Assembly: GCA_029168955.1 (NCBI GenBank)
Contig: JAPDOI010000886.1
Span: 62,001-126,000, forward strand
Reading direction: 5' to 3'
DNA: 64,000 nucleotides
Source of the DNA: Aplectana chamaeleonis
Taxonomy: Eukaryota > Nematoda > Chromadorea > Rhabditida > Cosmocercidae
In this document: in pieces, positions 29,952-41,900 of the stretch
Layout: the number at the start of each line of letters is the position of its first letter
Numbering within the stretch: the first letter of the stretch is position 1
Notes under the pieces: generated by a model
The model's database searches: none
Told to the model about the DNA's origin: nothing
What the model saw: the letters and a program-made list of their open reading frames with translations, nothing else
Program-made: the position numbers and the translations under genes

Positions 29952-32900
29952 CTGAAAACGACAAAAACTACTAATGTCAACATGTGCTTAATCTACCAGC
30001 TTCTCACTAGTTTAAAGAGATCGGTTTGTGAGAAAGCATGCTTCCAGACCCAAACGCAGTGTGGTATTTTCAGTAACCCCAAGCGTTTCCTCTAAGCTCA
30101 GTTTGTTCAACATTAGCTCACGGTCGACACAATTTGATAACAATGTAACCACACCTTCATCGCTGCTTGAATCCTGCCGACTACGGCGTTTTCTTGGTGG
30201 TGAATCTTTGCCATGCCGACTTCCTTCATCAGACGAATCAGTTGAGGAATCCTCTAAAAACATTCTAACGTACACCGTTATGGAAATGAATGGGTGCATT
30301 CGTGTCCTCAAGTTTTACCTTCACTGCTGCTCGAGGGATGCTTACGTTTCTCGGCACTGTCCGCTCTCTTCCGCGTTCGTTGCAACTCTAAACAAAAATA
30401 GGTGTAACCATAAATGATTAATATGAATCAATCAGCGTAGTAAACAATAAAGAAAGGTCTAGATCTCACTCATACCTCTCTCCAAACTTGCGTCTCGTCT
30501 GCGTCCGTTTCCCCTGTCGTCCGATTCTCTTCGCCTCGCGGATTTCGCTAGAAGTGTGAACGTTTTCAGACAGCACAAAAGCATTAAGCTACAACCTCAC
30601 CATGTTCACTGCTAGAATCCCTCCGCCGCCTACCATTTGCCGAACTGATGCTATTACTGTTGCGGTAGTGGCGCGGTCGCGACTCTTCTGAAGCAGCTTT
30701 GATGAAAAGACTGCACAAGACAGTGAGGCACAACTTAATTCTTATAATTGTATTCAGAGATGAATGCAATATATACAGGCGGCTTTTTTGAATGTTGTGA
30801 CAGAGCTTATTTCAGGAAGCGTGCAAAAACCGCAGGTAAAACCGACTTCTCCAAGTTAACTGGGCCATTTCAGTGAACCACTGATCCAAAAAAAAGTGTG
30901 CTCGTCATCCTAATTTTCAGCTACGGTCCGCGCTTTCTTCACCGCGCGCCATAGAAATCGTCTCCCAGCAGCGCCATGAATGCCGTGGGCACGATAGCCC
31001 CACCGCGTGGCGGCAAGACGACCATCCAGACGCCGTAGAAACATCGATAATTTGACGGTCTGATAATACTGCGAATACCGTAATTCTTTACTTAGAAGCC
31101 ATTTTCTCCAGGAGTAAAGGCTCATAGCTTATAAAACTTCTAGAAAAGGTTCACTTAGTCCGATTCAAACCAATCTAGCACAATTTTCTGGAAAGTCTAA
31201 ATGTCACCGGACCTTGCCTATAGAAGAACGCGAAAGCAAAATGCAAGAAAACCATTTGTGGGCCAGGTCAGAGTTCAAAATGGCTGCATTCGTGCAAGCC
31301 TTGCCTTTCCTTGAATACATCGAGGCGTCAAACCTGGAGCACGAGTGCTCCCGAAAATTTTCTATCGATCTGTCCATATCATACCAACGCACCTCTCGAT
31401 CTAAAAAATGCTGCCGAGATATCGTACGTTCGTGCCGTGGCCGTGTGGAGGAAGCAACATCAACTCCGTGCAAACCGACATCAACCCCTCCATGAAGAGG
31501 GTTTTTGCTATAGGAGAGATGCTGGCTGGCCTCAGCTCTCCTAAGGATTCTCCTACAAAGAGCCGGCGTGGAGAGGAATCCTGGACCCGCTCAGAAGTAC
31601 CCATGCGCGACGTGCGGCAAGGATTTCACATGGAGTAAAACAAGCGTCCAGTCCTTTGGATGCCAAAGGTGGGTGTATCTCTTATGTTTGGGTCTCACTT
31701 CTGTGAGGCACCATAACTCTGCTTTTCGCTGTGTTCTATGCTCCTCACCTTCCAACTCTGATTCTTCTACCTCCAGTCGCCCCCTTTTCATTGTACATAC
31801 CAATCTCAACGGCCTTCGTGCAAAACCATCTGAGCTCTCTCTCTTTGCTCGTACTCACCATCCAGATGTTATCATGGTTCAGGAAACCAAACTCTCCCCC
31901 TCTGCTACCTCTTCTAACCCAAATATCCCTGGCTATACTTCATACCATGCTCCAAGATCGTCTTTCGGTGGAGGAGTTTCTACTTTTGTACTATCCACTC
32001 TTCCTTCTCACCTAATTCCCAATGTACCTAAGGACGGTGCTCTCGAGTACGTCCCCATCCATCTCCCACTCAAAACTCCCCTATCTCTCTTCAATATCTG
32101 CATTCCCCCAACCACATCTTGTCCCCCAACCTATAACCCTATCCCTCTTCTAAAGCAGCTCAGTGACTGCACCCTCTCACCCTCAGTCGTCTTCGCGGGT
32201 GACTTCAATGCTCATACCTTTTGCTCTTCACTTGACTCTGGTGTTAGAGGAGAAGACGTCGAAGAATGGGCGGAGGAGTGCGACCTGGTTATCCTAAACG
32301 TCGCCTCTCTGCCATCGGCCGATCTTCTGGCCCAGACATTTCGCTCGTTTCCTCCAATCTCTCTAGAGCTTGCTCGTGAACCACTTCTACAACTTTGTCT
32401 AGTGATCACATTCCCATTTTCGTCCATATCGATATCTCAAAATTTCTAGCCCCTTATTCTGGTATTCGTCACCGTTCTTATCTCAATTTAGGCCTAGCAG
32501 ACTGGAGCCTATTCAGAGACGTTGCACTCCGCCGAGCGGCCGAATATCCATGGAATGGCGATGTGCACCCGAAAGAGCGTCACATATCTGACGCTATCCG
32601 GAAGGCTATGAAAGCGGCCATACCAGAAGGACGTGTGAAAACTTTTTACCCTAATGTCACCAGGATATACTTCAGAAAATCAGGACAAGAGATGAAAAGA
32701 GATCTGCCAACCATCTGGACCCGGAGGTCACTCAGCTTGACGATGAGATTAGAAAAGACTTGGACAGGCACAAGAAAGACGAGTGGCAGAAGTTCACTGA
32801 AAAATTGAACTTCAAGGCAGATGGTGCTGCGACATGGAAAATCCTGAGAAAACTCTCCAGAAAAGCCACACCCGCCACGGTATCTACTATCGAGTTTGAG

Positions 32901-35900
32901 AACAATGTATTCAAGTCAGGACAAGATGCCGCTTACGCTTTGGGCAAGAGCTTCTTCATAACATGTGCGAAGCGAGGCCCGCAAAACCGAGTGACAGTAA
33001 GGGAGCTGTGTCGCCTTCCGCTTATGGGCACGACTGATGCCTTTACTCCTGCGCAGGTAGAAAAGATTGTAAAGGAAATGCGTAATTCCAAAGCTATTGG
33101 ACCTGACGGAATCTGTCCAGCAGTCCTAAAGAATCTCCCCAGTGAATTTCTCTCGCTGCTCCCCGATTTAATGAAGACATCATTCCGAACCTGCACTCTG
33201 CCACAAGACTGGAAAACAGCAAATGTCATTCCTCTGCCTAACAAGGGAAGTATACAAAGCGTAGGTCGGATCTGCCAAAACGACTAGTGTCGTTGGTACC
33301 TCTTGTGGCTCAATAGTAAAACTGCGCAGTATCCCGCCCCGAGCCGCAGGTTCCAAGAAGTTACAAGCTTAAAAAGCTCATTTTTTGTGCTTTTTGTACC
33401 TTTCAAAACGCGTACTAGTCTTTGAAAAATTTGGAAGCAGATCTCATAATTGTGTTCAGCTCCCAAAACTACCCCCTGGGCAAAGTTTGGGTGAAGGCAC
33501 ATTTTCCGTACTTTGTCCAGACTAACAGCGTTTTGGACTTGTACGGATTTTCGGTTGGGCGTTTATTTCTACCAATTGAGGGCTCTGGAAGCGTTTTAGA
33601 AAAATTGTCCAGATTTGACTTAAAATTCTCCCAGGGTGGTTTTTCGGGGCGCTGATCACGAATCTGTGGTTAATTAGTCGATTTTCCAATGCTTTCGGCT
33701 TATTTCGTTTGGAGCTTCCCAACCGGGGAAAATTTCGAGGGAAAAACGCCACTTCCGAGATTTCCGGTTTTCTACGATCGATATGTCTCAAAATCATTCT
33801 CTGAGGGTTATTTGGAGTGCTAATTACGAATCTGGAGTCAGTTTATCGATTTTTTGCAGATTACGGTAGATTACGGTGGGTATACGGTAGTTTGGTAAAA
33901 ATCTCAGATTTTACTCAAAATTAGTATACGGGGGTTATTTGGATTATTAGGATTTGAATTTAACGTCCGTTTGTCGATTTTCAAAATAGTAAGGTGGGTT
34001 TTGACCCCTAAATGACATGTTACCTACCGTAACCTACAGTAAACCTCAAAATTTCGACAAATGGACTCCAGTCTTACACGATTTTCGGTTGTTTTTTGCC
34101 GTAACTGCAGTTCAACGTCGCAGTGCACGTTATGGTATGTTTACACAAGGTGCTGAGTTGATCGCAAAACGCTTGGCTCCGGGCGAGATTGAACCAGCAT
34201 ATTCCCTTTCCGGGGGAGCGCCTTATCGCACTGCACCACCGAAGCCCCAGCGCCGCTCTCACTCAACTGCTCGGTAAATCTTCACCGAAGCAAAAAAAAA
34301 TGGACTCCAGATTCGTATTCGCCACCCTCGATTATCCCTACATACAACTTTTGAGCTAAATCCAAGAAAATTTTTTGAAACTCCAAAAAAAATGCCTGAT
34401 GGGTACCCTTTTCGCCAGGCTTAAAAAATGCTCATAACTTTTTTGAGCCTGCGGCTCGCGTCGGGATACTGCGCATTTTTACTATTGAGCCAGAAGAGAT
34501 ACTAACCATACTAGTCGTTTTCGCAGATCCGACCTACGCTTTTTATACTTCCCTTGTAAGCCCGGTAAATCGCTGTCATCAGCGAAAGGATACAGGCGAA
34601 TAAGCCTTTTGTCACCTCTAGCCAAGGTTGCTGAAAAGCTTATCGTCAATAACTTAGCTCAGCATAATGAGAAACAACATCACCAGCACGGCTTCAGGAA
34701 GCTACATTCCACCACGACGGCGCTTTTGGAAATCGTTGGCTATGCCATCGACGGCTTCAACAAGAGAAAGCCACTCAGGACCGTTGCTGTAACCCTGGAC
34801 ATGACATAGGCATTGGACAGTGTTAACCTGGGTATTCTATCGGATAACATACTGAAGTCCTCTGTTCCACCGTAGCAGAAGGGTTGGATAACAGCATTCG
34901 TCAAGGGCCGTCGAGCAAAAGTTATGCCTAAAAATCGTGTCTCTAAAAGTATCCCCATAGCTGCCTGTGTTCCGCAAGGCGGAGTCCTATTGCCCGCTCT
35001 GCTCAATCTGTACTTAGAGGACATTCCGGCACCTCCCCAGGACATTAAAGTTGTCGCCTACGCTGATGATATGACTATCATGTGCCAAAACCGCGAAATA
35101 CAAGTGGCCGCGAGCAAAATCAACGAGTACCTGATTGATTTGAAGAGCTATTTCGATAACAAGATGCTCAGGGTTTCAGCTGCCAAGTCTTCAGTATCAG
35201 TTTTCACAACGGACTCCAAAGAGCACAGCGCCCATCCCGATGTCAGCTGGGGTGGAGATCGCCTGCCTGCTGCTCACTTCGTCAAACTACTCGGCCTTAT
35301 ACTCGATCCGTCGCTGAAGTTTCACAAGAACACCGAGCAAAAGCAAGCAATTGTAAAGGCTAAACTCAATGTGCTAAGGGTCAATTCAGGACCATTTTAC
35401 GCTCCGAAATTTTGTACGTTTTTAGAGCGAAATTCTTAGAAAGGAGCAAACCATAGGAGGTGGTTACGCTTGCACATATGTAGACAGGATGATATTTGAA
35501 ACCTTGTCGCCATATTTAAACAGCACCCTGTGATAGGGTTCCTTCTCTGACGTATCCAAAGTCGCTGGAGTTATGCTACAAGCACTGTCTATTTATGTTT
35601 CACCCATGCTTATGAGCGTGTGCTTTGCCTTCAATTAAGTAAAAAAAACAATTTTGTTGGATTATGTGTCACCAGTGTGCTATAACCTTGTCACCATATT
35701 TAAAAAGCACCCTGTAAAAGGTAAAAAAGCACCGCTCCTGTCGCTACACCAAGCAGACGTCGAATCTAACGAGATGAAGGATGTGGTGCAAGAAACGTCG
35801 TTTTTCGAGAGACTGTACACCGGACTGAAACCATTACCTTCCTCACTGCTCGAATCCCGCTCTCTCCGCCGCGACTCCGATGTATTCTCCAGTCTACGCG

Positions 35901-38900
35901 GGCTTTTCTTTTCAAAGCACGAATCGTGTCGCGCTCTTACTTTTTCTGCTCGTTTTGTAGAACTCCGTGAATGACCTTTAAAACAGTTTTCGTATGAGAC
36001 TACAGATCGTTAGACGTCTAGAAAAACTGCACAACCTTCCTCGCCGATTGAAGCATGTCGACGATTTGCTTTATCAAGACAGCGACGACGTTTCGACATC
36101 GGCTCTACAAACAAATTTGGTTCTATCTCTTCTACTGCAATACACGCACAACCTGGGAATTTTCTGGGGCGGCATGCACGTACGCGGCGGGTTAGTTTGG
36201 GGTTAAGCAGGGTTTGGGGCGTCGGCGCGTTTCATGATTGCTGTGCGAGTGCTGGAGATAATCAATAGTTGGGGTCTCAACAGGGTTTCGGCTGCCCCAC
36301 CCTCCTAGGTAGGGTTTGCGAGGGAACGATTTTTCAGTGCTAGCCTAACCCCCTTTCAGCCCTCGCGCCGCTATCATCAAACGCGCCGACGCTTCAAACC
36401 CTGCCTAACCCCAACCTAACCCGCCGCGTACGTGCATGCCGCCCCTGGAGAACTCTGCATTATCAAGTTTGTAGGTAGCGGTTTGTGGATTATAAGGCTT
36501 TCACCGCTACAATGAAAAAAAAGCTATAAAGAAATGCTATGGCATATAGCGTGCCCCTGACCGCTCGTGCTAGCAAAGTTCGAAAAGCAGAGCTCTTTAC
36601 GAATAGCCACATTCAATATTCAGTAGTTGTTACCTTCATCGCTACTGGAGTCGTGCCGACGACGAACGTTTTTCTCCTCACGATGTTTTTTCTCCGGTTG
36701 CGCTGAAAATAAAATACTACGGAAAGTTTAACACGCATCTAGGGAAACTACAAATATCCTATTCTGCACACAGGAAATTGTTTTCAAATGTAAGCGCGAA
36801 TTTCTTTTTTTTCCCAAACGAACTTTAGAAAAATAAAAACGCTAAAGTTGTGCGTTTATCAATTCCGCTGGAAATGCATACGAATTCGAGCGATTACCAG
36901 ATGAGAATAGCGTTGTTCGATTTTGAAACGGTAAAGTCTTCGGAACTACTTATGGTTTCGCTCCACTATAAGGAGCAGAGGAACACGTAGCCTACAGGAC
37001 TGACCATTCAATGCGGCATTCTTAGTACCCATCGCCGCGAGTTCTCGCTAAGGCCGGAGTCATACTTCCCGCGACCAGCGACAATGCATATCAGGCATAC
37101 CGATTTTCGGTCGATATGAATTGTAAACATTGCGTCGCATCGTCAGTCGCTGGAAATATCATTCCGGCCCAAGGGCCCGGATAGAGTCCCGCCGCTTATA
37201 GGCGCGGCAACATGCAAGGGAGGAGGATAGATCGTGCGGCGCCGCATGGTCGATACTACTCCACTGCACACTGTCGCGCCTTCCGGCGACGGACTCTAAT
37301 CATCCCCTAAGGGTTAGCATGACGCTTCCCTCCACGGAAAAGGAGCAGCCGCTGGGCGCATCACTGTCGCTGGCGGAGAGCAGACGTTTCATAGTCATGC
37401 GTGCTGCGTGCGCATATTCGACGTATTTGCCGTCAGAATGGAGCGGGACTGGGGCTGTCTACACGCCGAGGGAGGAGTTGTCCCGTTTTTGAAGTTTGAA
37501 ACGTCACGCTTTTAAACGCGAGTGAAGTGGTCCCGAGTGGAATTAGAGCCGCAAAAGTTGGGACAACTCCTCGCTCAGTGTGTAGACAGCTCCTGTCCCC
37601 AATGGAGCACCATACACGCATTGACCCTTGCACAGCGACGTTCCTGCAACACCGTTATCATGCAATTGCGCCTTTCTAATCGGCGCGATTCGGTCGCGCT
37701 AACGATATGTATGAACTGGGTGGGCCTCGCACAGGGTCAGATCGCATATCGGACTTGTTCGCCGTGGCAGTGTGGAGGAAAGAAAATCACCTCTATGCAA
37801 ACCGACGTCACCCCCTCCACGAAGAGGGTTTTTGTCATGGGAGAGGTGCTGGCCGGCCGCGTCTCTCCTTCGGATTCTCCTGCTAAGGGCCGGCGTGGAA
37901 AGGAATCCTGGACCCGCTCAGAAGAAGAAGTACCTATGTGCCACATGCGACAGAAATGTCAATTGGAATGGGACCAGCGTCCAATGCTTTGGATGCCAAA
38001 GGTGGGTGCAATTCTCTTGTTCGGGTCTCAGTTCTGTGAAGCATCATAACTCTTCTTTTCGCTGTGTTATATGCTCTTCACCTACCAACTCTGATTCCTC
38101 CTCCTCATATCGCCCCCTTTCCATTGTACATATCAATCCCAATGGCCTTCGTGCCAAACTTTCTGAGCTCTCTCTCTTCGCACGTACTTACCATCCAGAC
38201 GTGATCATGGTTCAAGAAACCAAGCTCTCTCCATCCCCTACCGGTCCTCATCCTAATATCCCGGGCTATAGTGCCTTCCATGCTCCAAGGTCAACTCTTG
38301 GCGGAGGAGTTTCAACCTTTGTTTTGTCTTCTCTCCCCTCCCACCTCATACCCAACACCCCCACGGATCGTACTCTCGAGTACCTTCCAATCCATCTCCC
38401 TCTTAAAACATCCCTTTCTCTTTTCAGCATATATATTCCACCCACTACCTCATGCCCCCCCATCTTACGATCCTGTTCCTCTACTTAAGCAGCTAAACGA
38501 CTGCTCCCTCTCATCCTCAGTTGTCTTCGCGGGCGATTTTAATGCTCACACCTTTTGCTCGTCACTTGATTTTGACGCTAGAGGAAATGAAGTCGAAGAA
38601 TGGGCAGAGGAGTGTGACTTGGTCATCTTAAACGATGATCAGCCCACCCGTCTCCCTACCAACGGCCGACTTTCCAGCCCAGACATTTCTCTTGTCTCGT
38701 CCAACCTCTCTAACTCTTGCTCATGGTCCACCTCAACCACTTTGCCAAGTGACCATGTCCCCGTCTTTATCCATATCGATCTCTCCAACTCTCTCGCTCC
38801 CTATTCTGGTGTTCGTTAACGTTCTTACCTTAATTTCTTACCTTAATTTAGGCCGAGCAGACTGGAGCCTGTTCAGTGAAGTTGCGCTTCGCCTGTCGGC

Positions 38901-41900
38901 AAATTACCCGTGGAATGGCGACGTGCACCAGAAAGAGTGCCATTTATCTGACGCGATCCGCAGAGCCATGAAAGCGGCTATTCCTGTCGGCCGCGTTAAG
39001 ACTTTCTATCCAAATGTCACAAGGGAGATCCTCGATAAGAACAGGACAAGAGATGCCAGGAGAGCGGTCAACCATCTGGACCCCATCGTTGCTGAACTTG
39101 ACGATGAGATCAAAAAGGATCTAGACATGCACAAGAAAGAAGAGTGGGAAAAGTTCGCTGGGCAGTTGGACTTCAAGACGGACAGTGCAGCTACTTGGAA
39201 GGTATTACGAAAGCTCTCGGGTAAGAGCTTGCCTGCTACCGTCTCCACAATCGAATTAGACAACGGTGTATTCAAATCAGGAAAAGAAGCCGCTTATGCG
39301 CTCGGGAGAAGTTTTTTCATCACCAGTGCAAAGCGTGGTCCGCAGAATAGTGACTGTACGAGAACAGTGCCGCCTCCCGCTTATGAGCACGGCCGAAGCG
39401 TTCACTACGACGCAAGTTGAGAAAGTTATAAAGGATATGCGGAATTCAAATATGGTCGGTTCAGACGGGATAGGTCCTGCTGTCTTAAAGAAGATACCGA
39501 ATGAAAACCTTCCGCTTCTCACTGATTTGATCAATACCTCGTTCAGGTCGTGCACCATCCCACAGAACTGGAAGACAGCTAACGTTGTGCCGCTGCCCAA
39601 GCCGGGGAAACCTCAGGCAGTCAGCATGGATTCAGAAAGCTGCATTCCACCACGACAGTTCTGCTGGAAATTACAAGCTTTGCCACCGATGGGTTCAATG
39701 CCCAGAAGTTACAGAGAACTGTGGCTGTTGCCTTAGATCTCACCAAGGCATTCGACACAGTAAACCATGGAGTTCTGTCGAGCAACTTACTCGAATCATC
39801 AATACCGCCGTGGCAGAAACGCTGGATATCGGTATTCATCAAGGGCATACGAGCCACAGTTATGTTCCAGAACCATGTCTCCAATAGTATTCCTATTGCA
39901 GCTGGAGTTCCGCAGGGCGGCGTTTTACCGCCTGCCCTCTTCAGTCTGTACCTCGAAGACATGCCCGCTCCCCCCCCCCCCCCACAGGATATCAAGGTGG
40001 TCGCCTATGCCGATGATATGACAATAATGTGTCGGGATCGGGAAATACATGTGGCCGCCTCCAAGATCAATGAGTGCCTGGTCACACTGAAAAGCTTTTT
40101 CAACCGCAAAATGCTAAAGATCTCTGCATCCAAATCGTCGGCATCCGTACTCAAAACGGATCCTTCTGAGCACAGCGCTTGCCCGCATGTCGAGTGGGAC
40201 GGAGATCGATTGCCTGCTGCTTGCTTTCCCAAACTGCTCGGTCTGGTGCTCGATCCATCGCTCAAGTTTCATAAGAACACCGAGCAGAAGCAGGCCGTCG
40301 TCAAAGCGAAGCTTACTGTGCTCAGAGCCCTGGGCGGTACATCATGGGGCAGTAGCAAAGAAACTATTATCACGACATACAAGGCAATACTTCAGCCCGC
40401 TCTGGAGTACGCTGCACCGGTGTGGCAGCACTTGGTATCAGAAACCTCCTGGACCAAGATGCAACGTATACAGAATGCCGCACTTCGCATAGTTCCCGGA
40501 TGTGCAAGAAGTTCCCCAGTCGAGCACTTGCATGCGGAGACACGATTATTACCAGTAAAAGAACACTGTCAGCTCCAGGCCCAACAATTTTTCATCAATA
40601 TCATAAAGCAACCCAACCACCCCTCATGGAGAGTGCTGAACCCCGTCAGGGAGAGACGCATCAGAAAGCCATTCGCCGATGCTCCAAGCAAAGTCAATCT
40701 GCGAAGATGGCACGATCCACAGCAAGAACGACTCCGTCTATTGCGCGAGGAGCACTCACAGTTCGTACGGTGTCATCTGGAAAAGGCGGCGGTAAATCCC
40801 ATCCTAGGAGTGGTGCCGCCCCGGGTCTGCACATCCGAGTCTCAGCCGGAAGGAGGGCCAGATGCACCCTGGCATCGCTGCGCTGTGGTCACTCCACTAT
40901 GCTTATGGCATATGTTAGCAATATTGACAGCAGCAAATCGGACGTTTGCCCAGACTGGATGCCACGGCCACGATACGGCACATTTGTTTGATTGTCCGGA
41001 GAGACATACCACGCTGACCACAATGGACCTATGGACGAATCCATTATTGGTCGCCCAGTTCCTCAACCTATGACAGTACCCTCGACGTGGCTGCAAAGAA
41101 GAAGAAGAAGATCGGACTTGTTCATAGGTCGGACCACAAACAAAAATCGCAGCGGAAACGTAATCTCGGAGAATATGGCGTTGGGCCGCGCTCACAGTCT
41201 CCGCGAGGCGACGCGACGACAAATTTCAGGTCGGCGGGAATCGCGCCGCGCAGCAATTTAGGTGTGAACGCTGCGCGAATGCTCGGCGACAACGCGAAAT
41301 TATGTATGTAAGAAATATCGCGTGAGCAAGCGACGGCAACTTTTTTGTAGCAATGACAAGAGTTTTCTGTATTTGTTTGAAAATGCGTGATCCTAAATAT
41401 GCATATTTTATTGCTTTCCTCGTTAAATTTGGTTGGGTCAATGAAAGCACACTCAAGAAAAGCAGAAACGAGCGTCTTCGCGAGGCGTCCATTGCGTCGC
41501 GTTACATTGACGTCGTGGGAAGACTAACTGAGCGTCATTCCGAACGTATCGCGCTTCTTCACGGTGAACAACTAGCGACGACATCTCTTGATCTACAAGT
41601 AGGCTACTTATAACGTCGCGAATGAACTCTCAACGCCACTTTAGCCCGTAATCTACCGCCGGTATTTCCCAAATTTCCAAGAAACCAACCATCATCACTA
41701 CTTGAATCGTGTCGTCTGCGCGCATCTCTCGACGTTGAGGGTTTCTTCCCATGATCTGAGTTTACAAACAGTTAGGACTAGCTATCAAACCGTAAGAAAT
41801 TAAAACACACCTTCGGGTGAAGCAACTTCCTTCTTGATTTGAAGTTTCTTCTTTTCCTTTTTTGCATCACTTTTCTTCTTCTTTTCTTTCTTCTCTTCCT

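Larger units (their letters stand above)
31410..35380 (+). mobile_element. APE-type LINE copy A, interrupted and 3'-truncated
   Basis: The element begins GCTGCCGAGATATCGTACGT, the same start as copy C, so the 5' end is probably intact. It carries the 2A-like/PHD/endonuclease region (31499-32449), the linker (32395-33241), and reverse transcriptase (34557-35380) with [11 protein letters not shown] 1315-bp DNA transposon is inserted at 33242-34556. Homology to copy B stops near 35380, so the 3' third is missing. Stops and frameshifts abound, making it dead. It is antisense in cir-1 intron 12. Confidence 0.88.
37761..41110 (+). mobile_element. APE-type LINE copy B with target-site duplication
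   Basis: The element is bounded by the 13-bp duplication ATCGGACTTGTTC. It begins GCCGTGGCAGTGTGG, about 25 bp inside the start seen in copies A and C, so it is slightly 5'-truncated. It ends in a short AAGAAGAAGAAG tail. Order: 2A-like motif, PHD-like finger, APE endonuclease, linker, reverse transcriptase and C-terminal finger ([14 protein letters not shown]). About 110 bp are missing near 39620, where the GYRPISL motif should be. Antisense in cir-1 intron 9. Confidence 0.92.
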
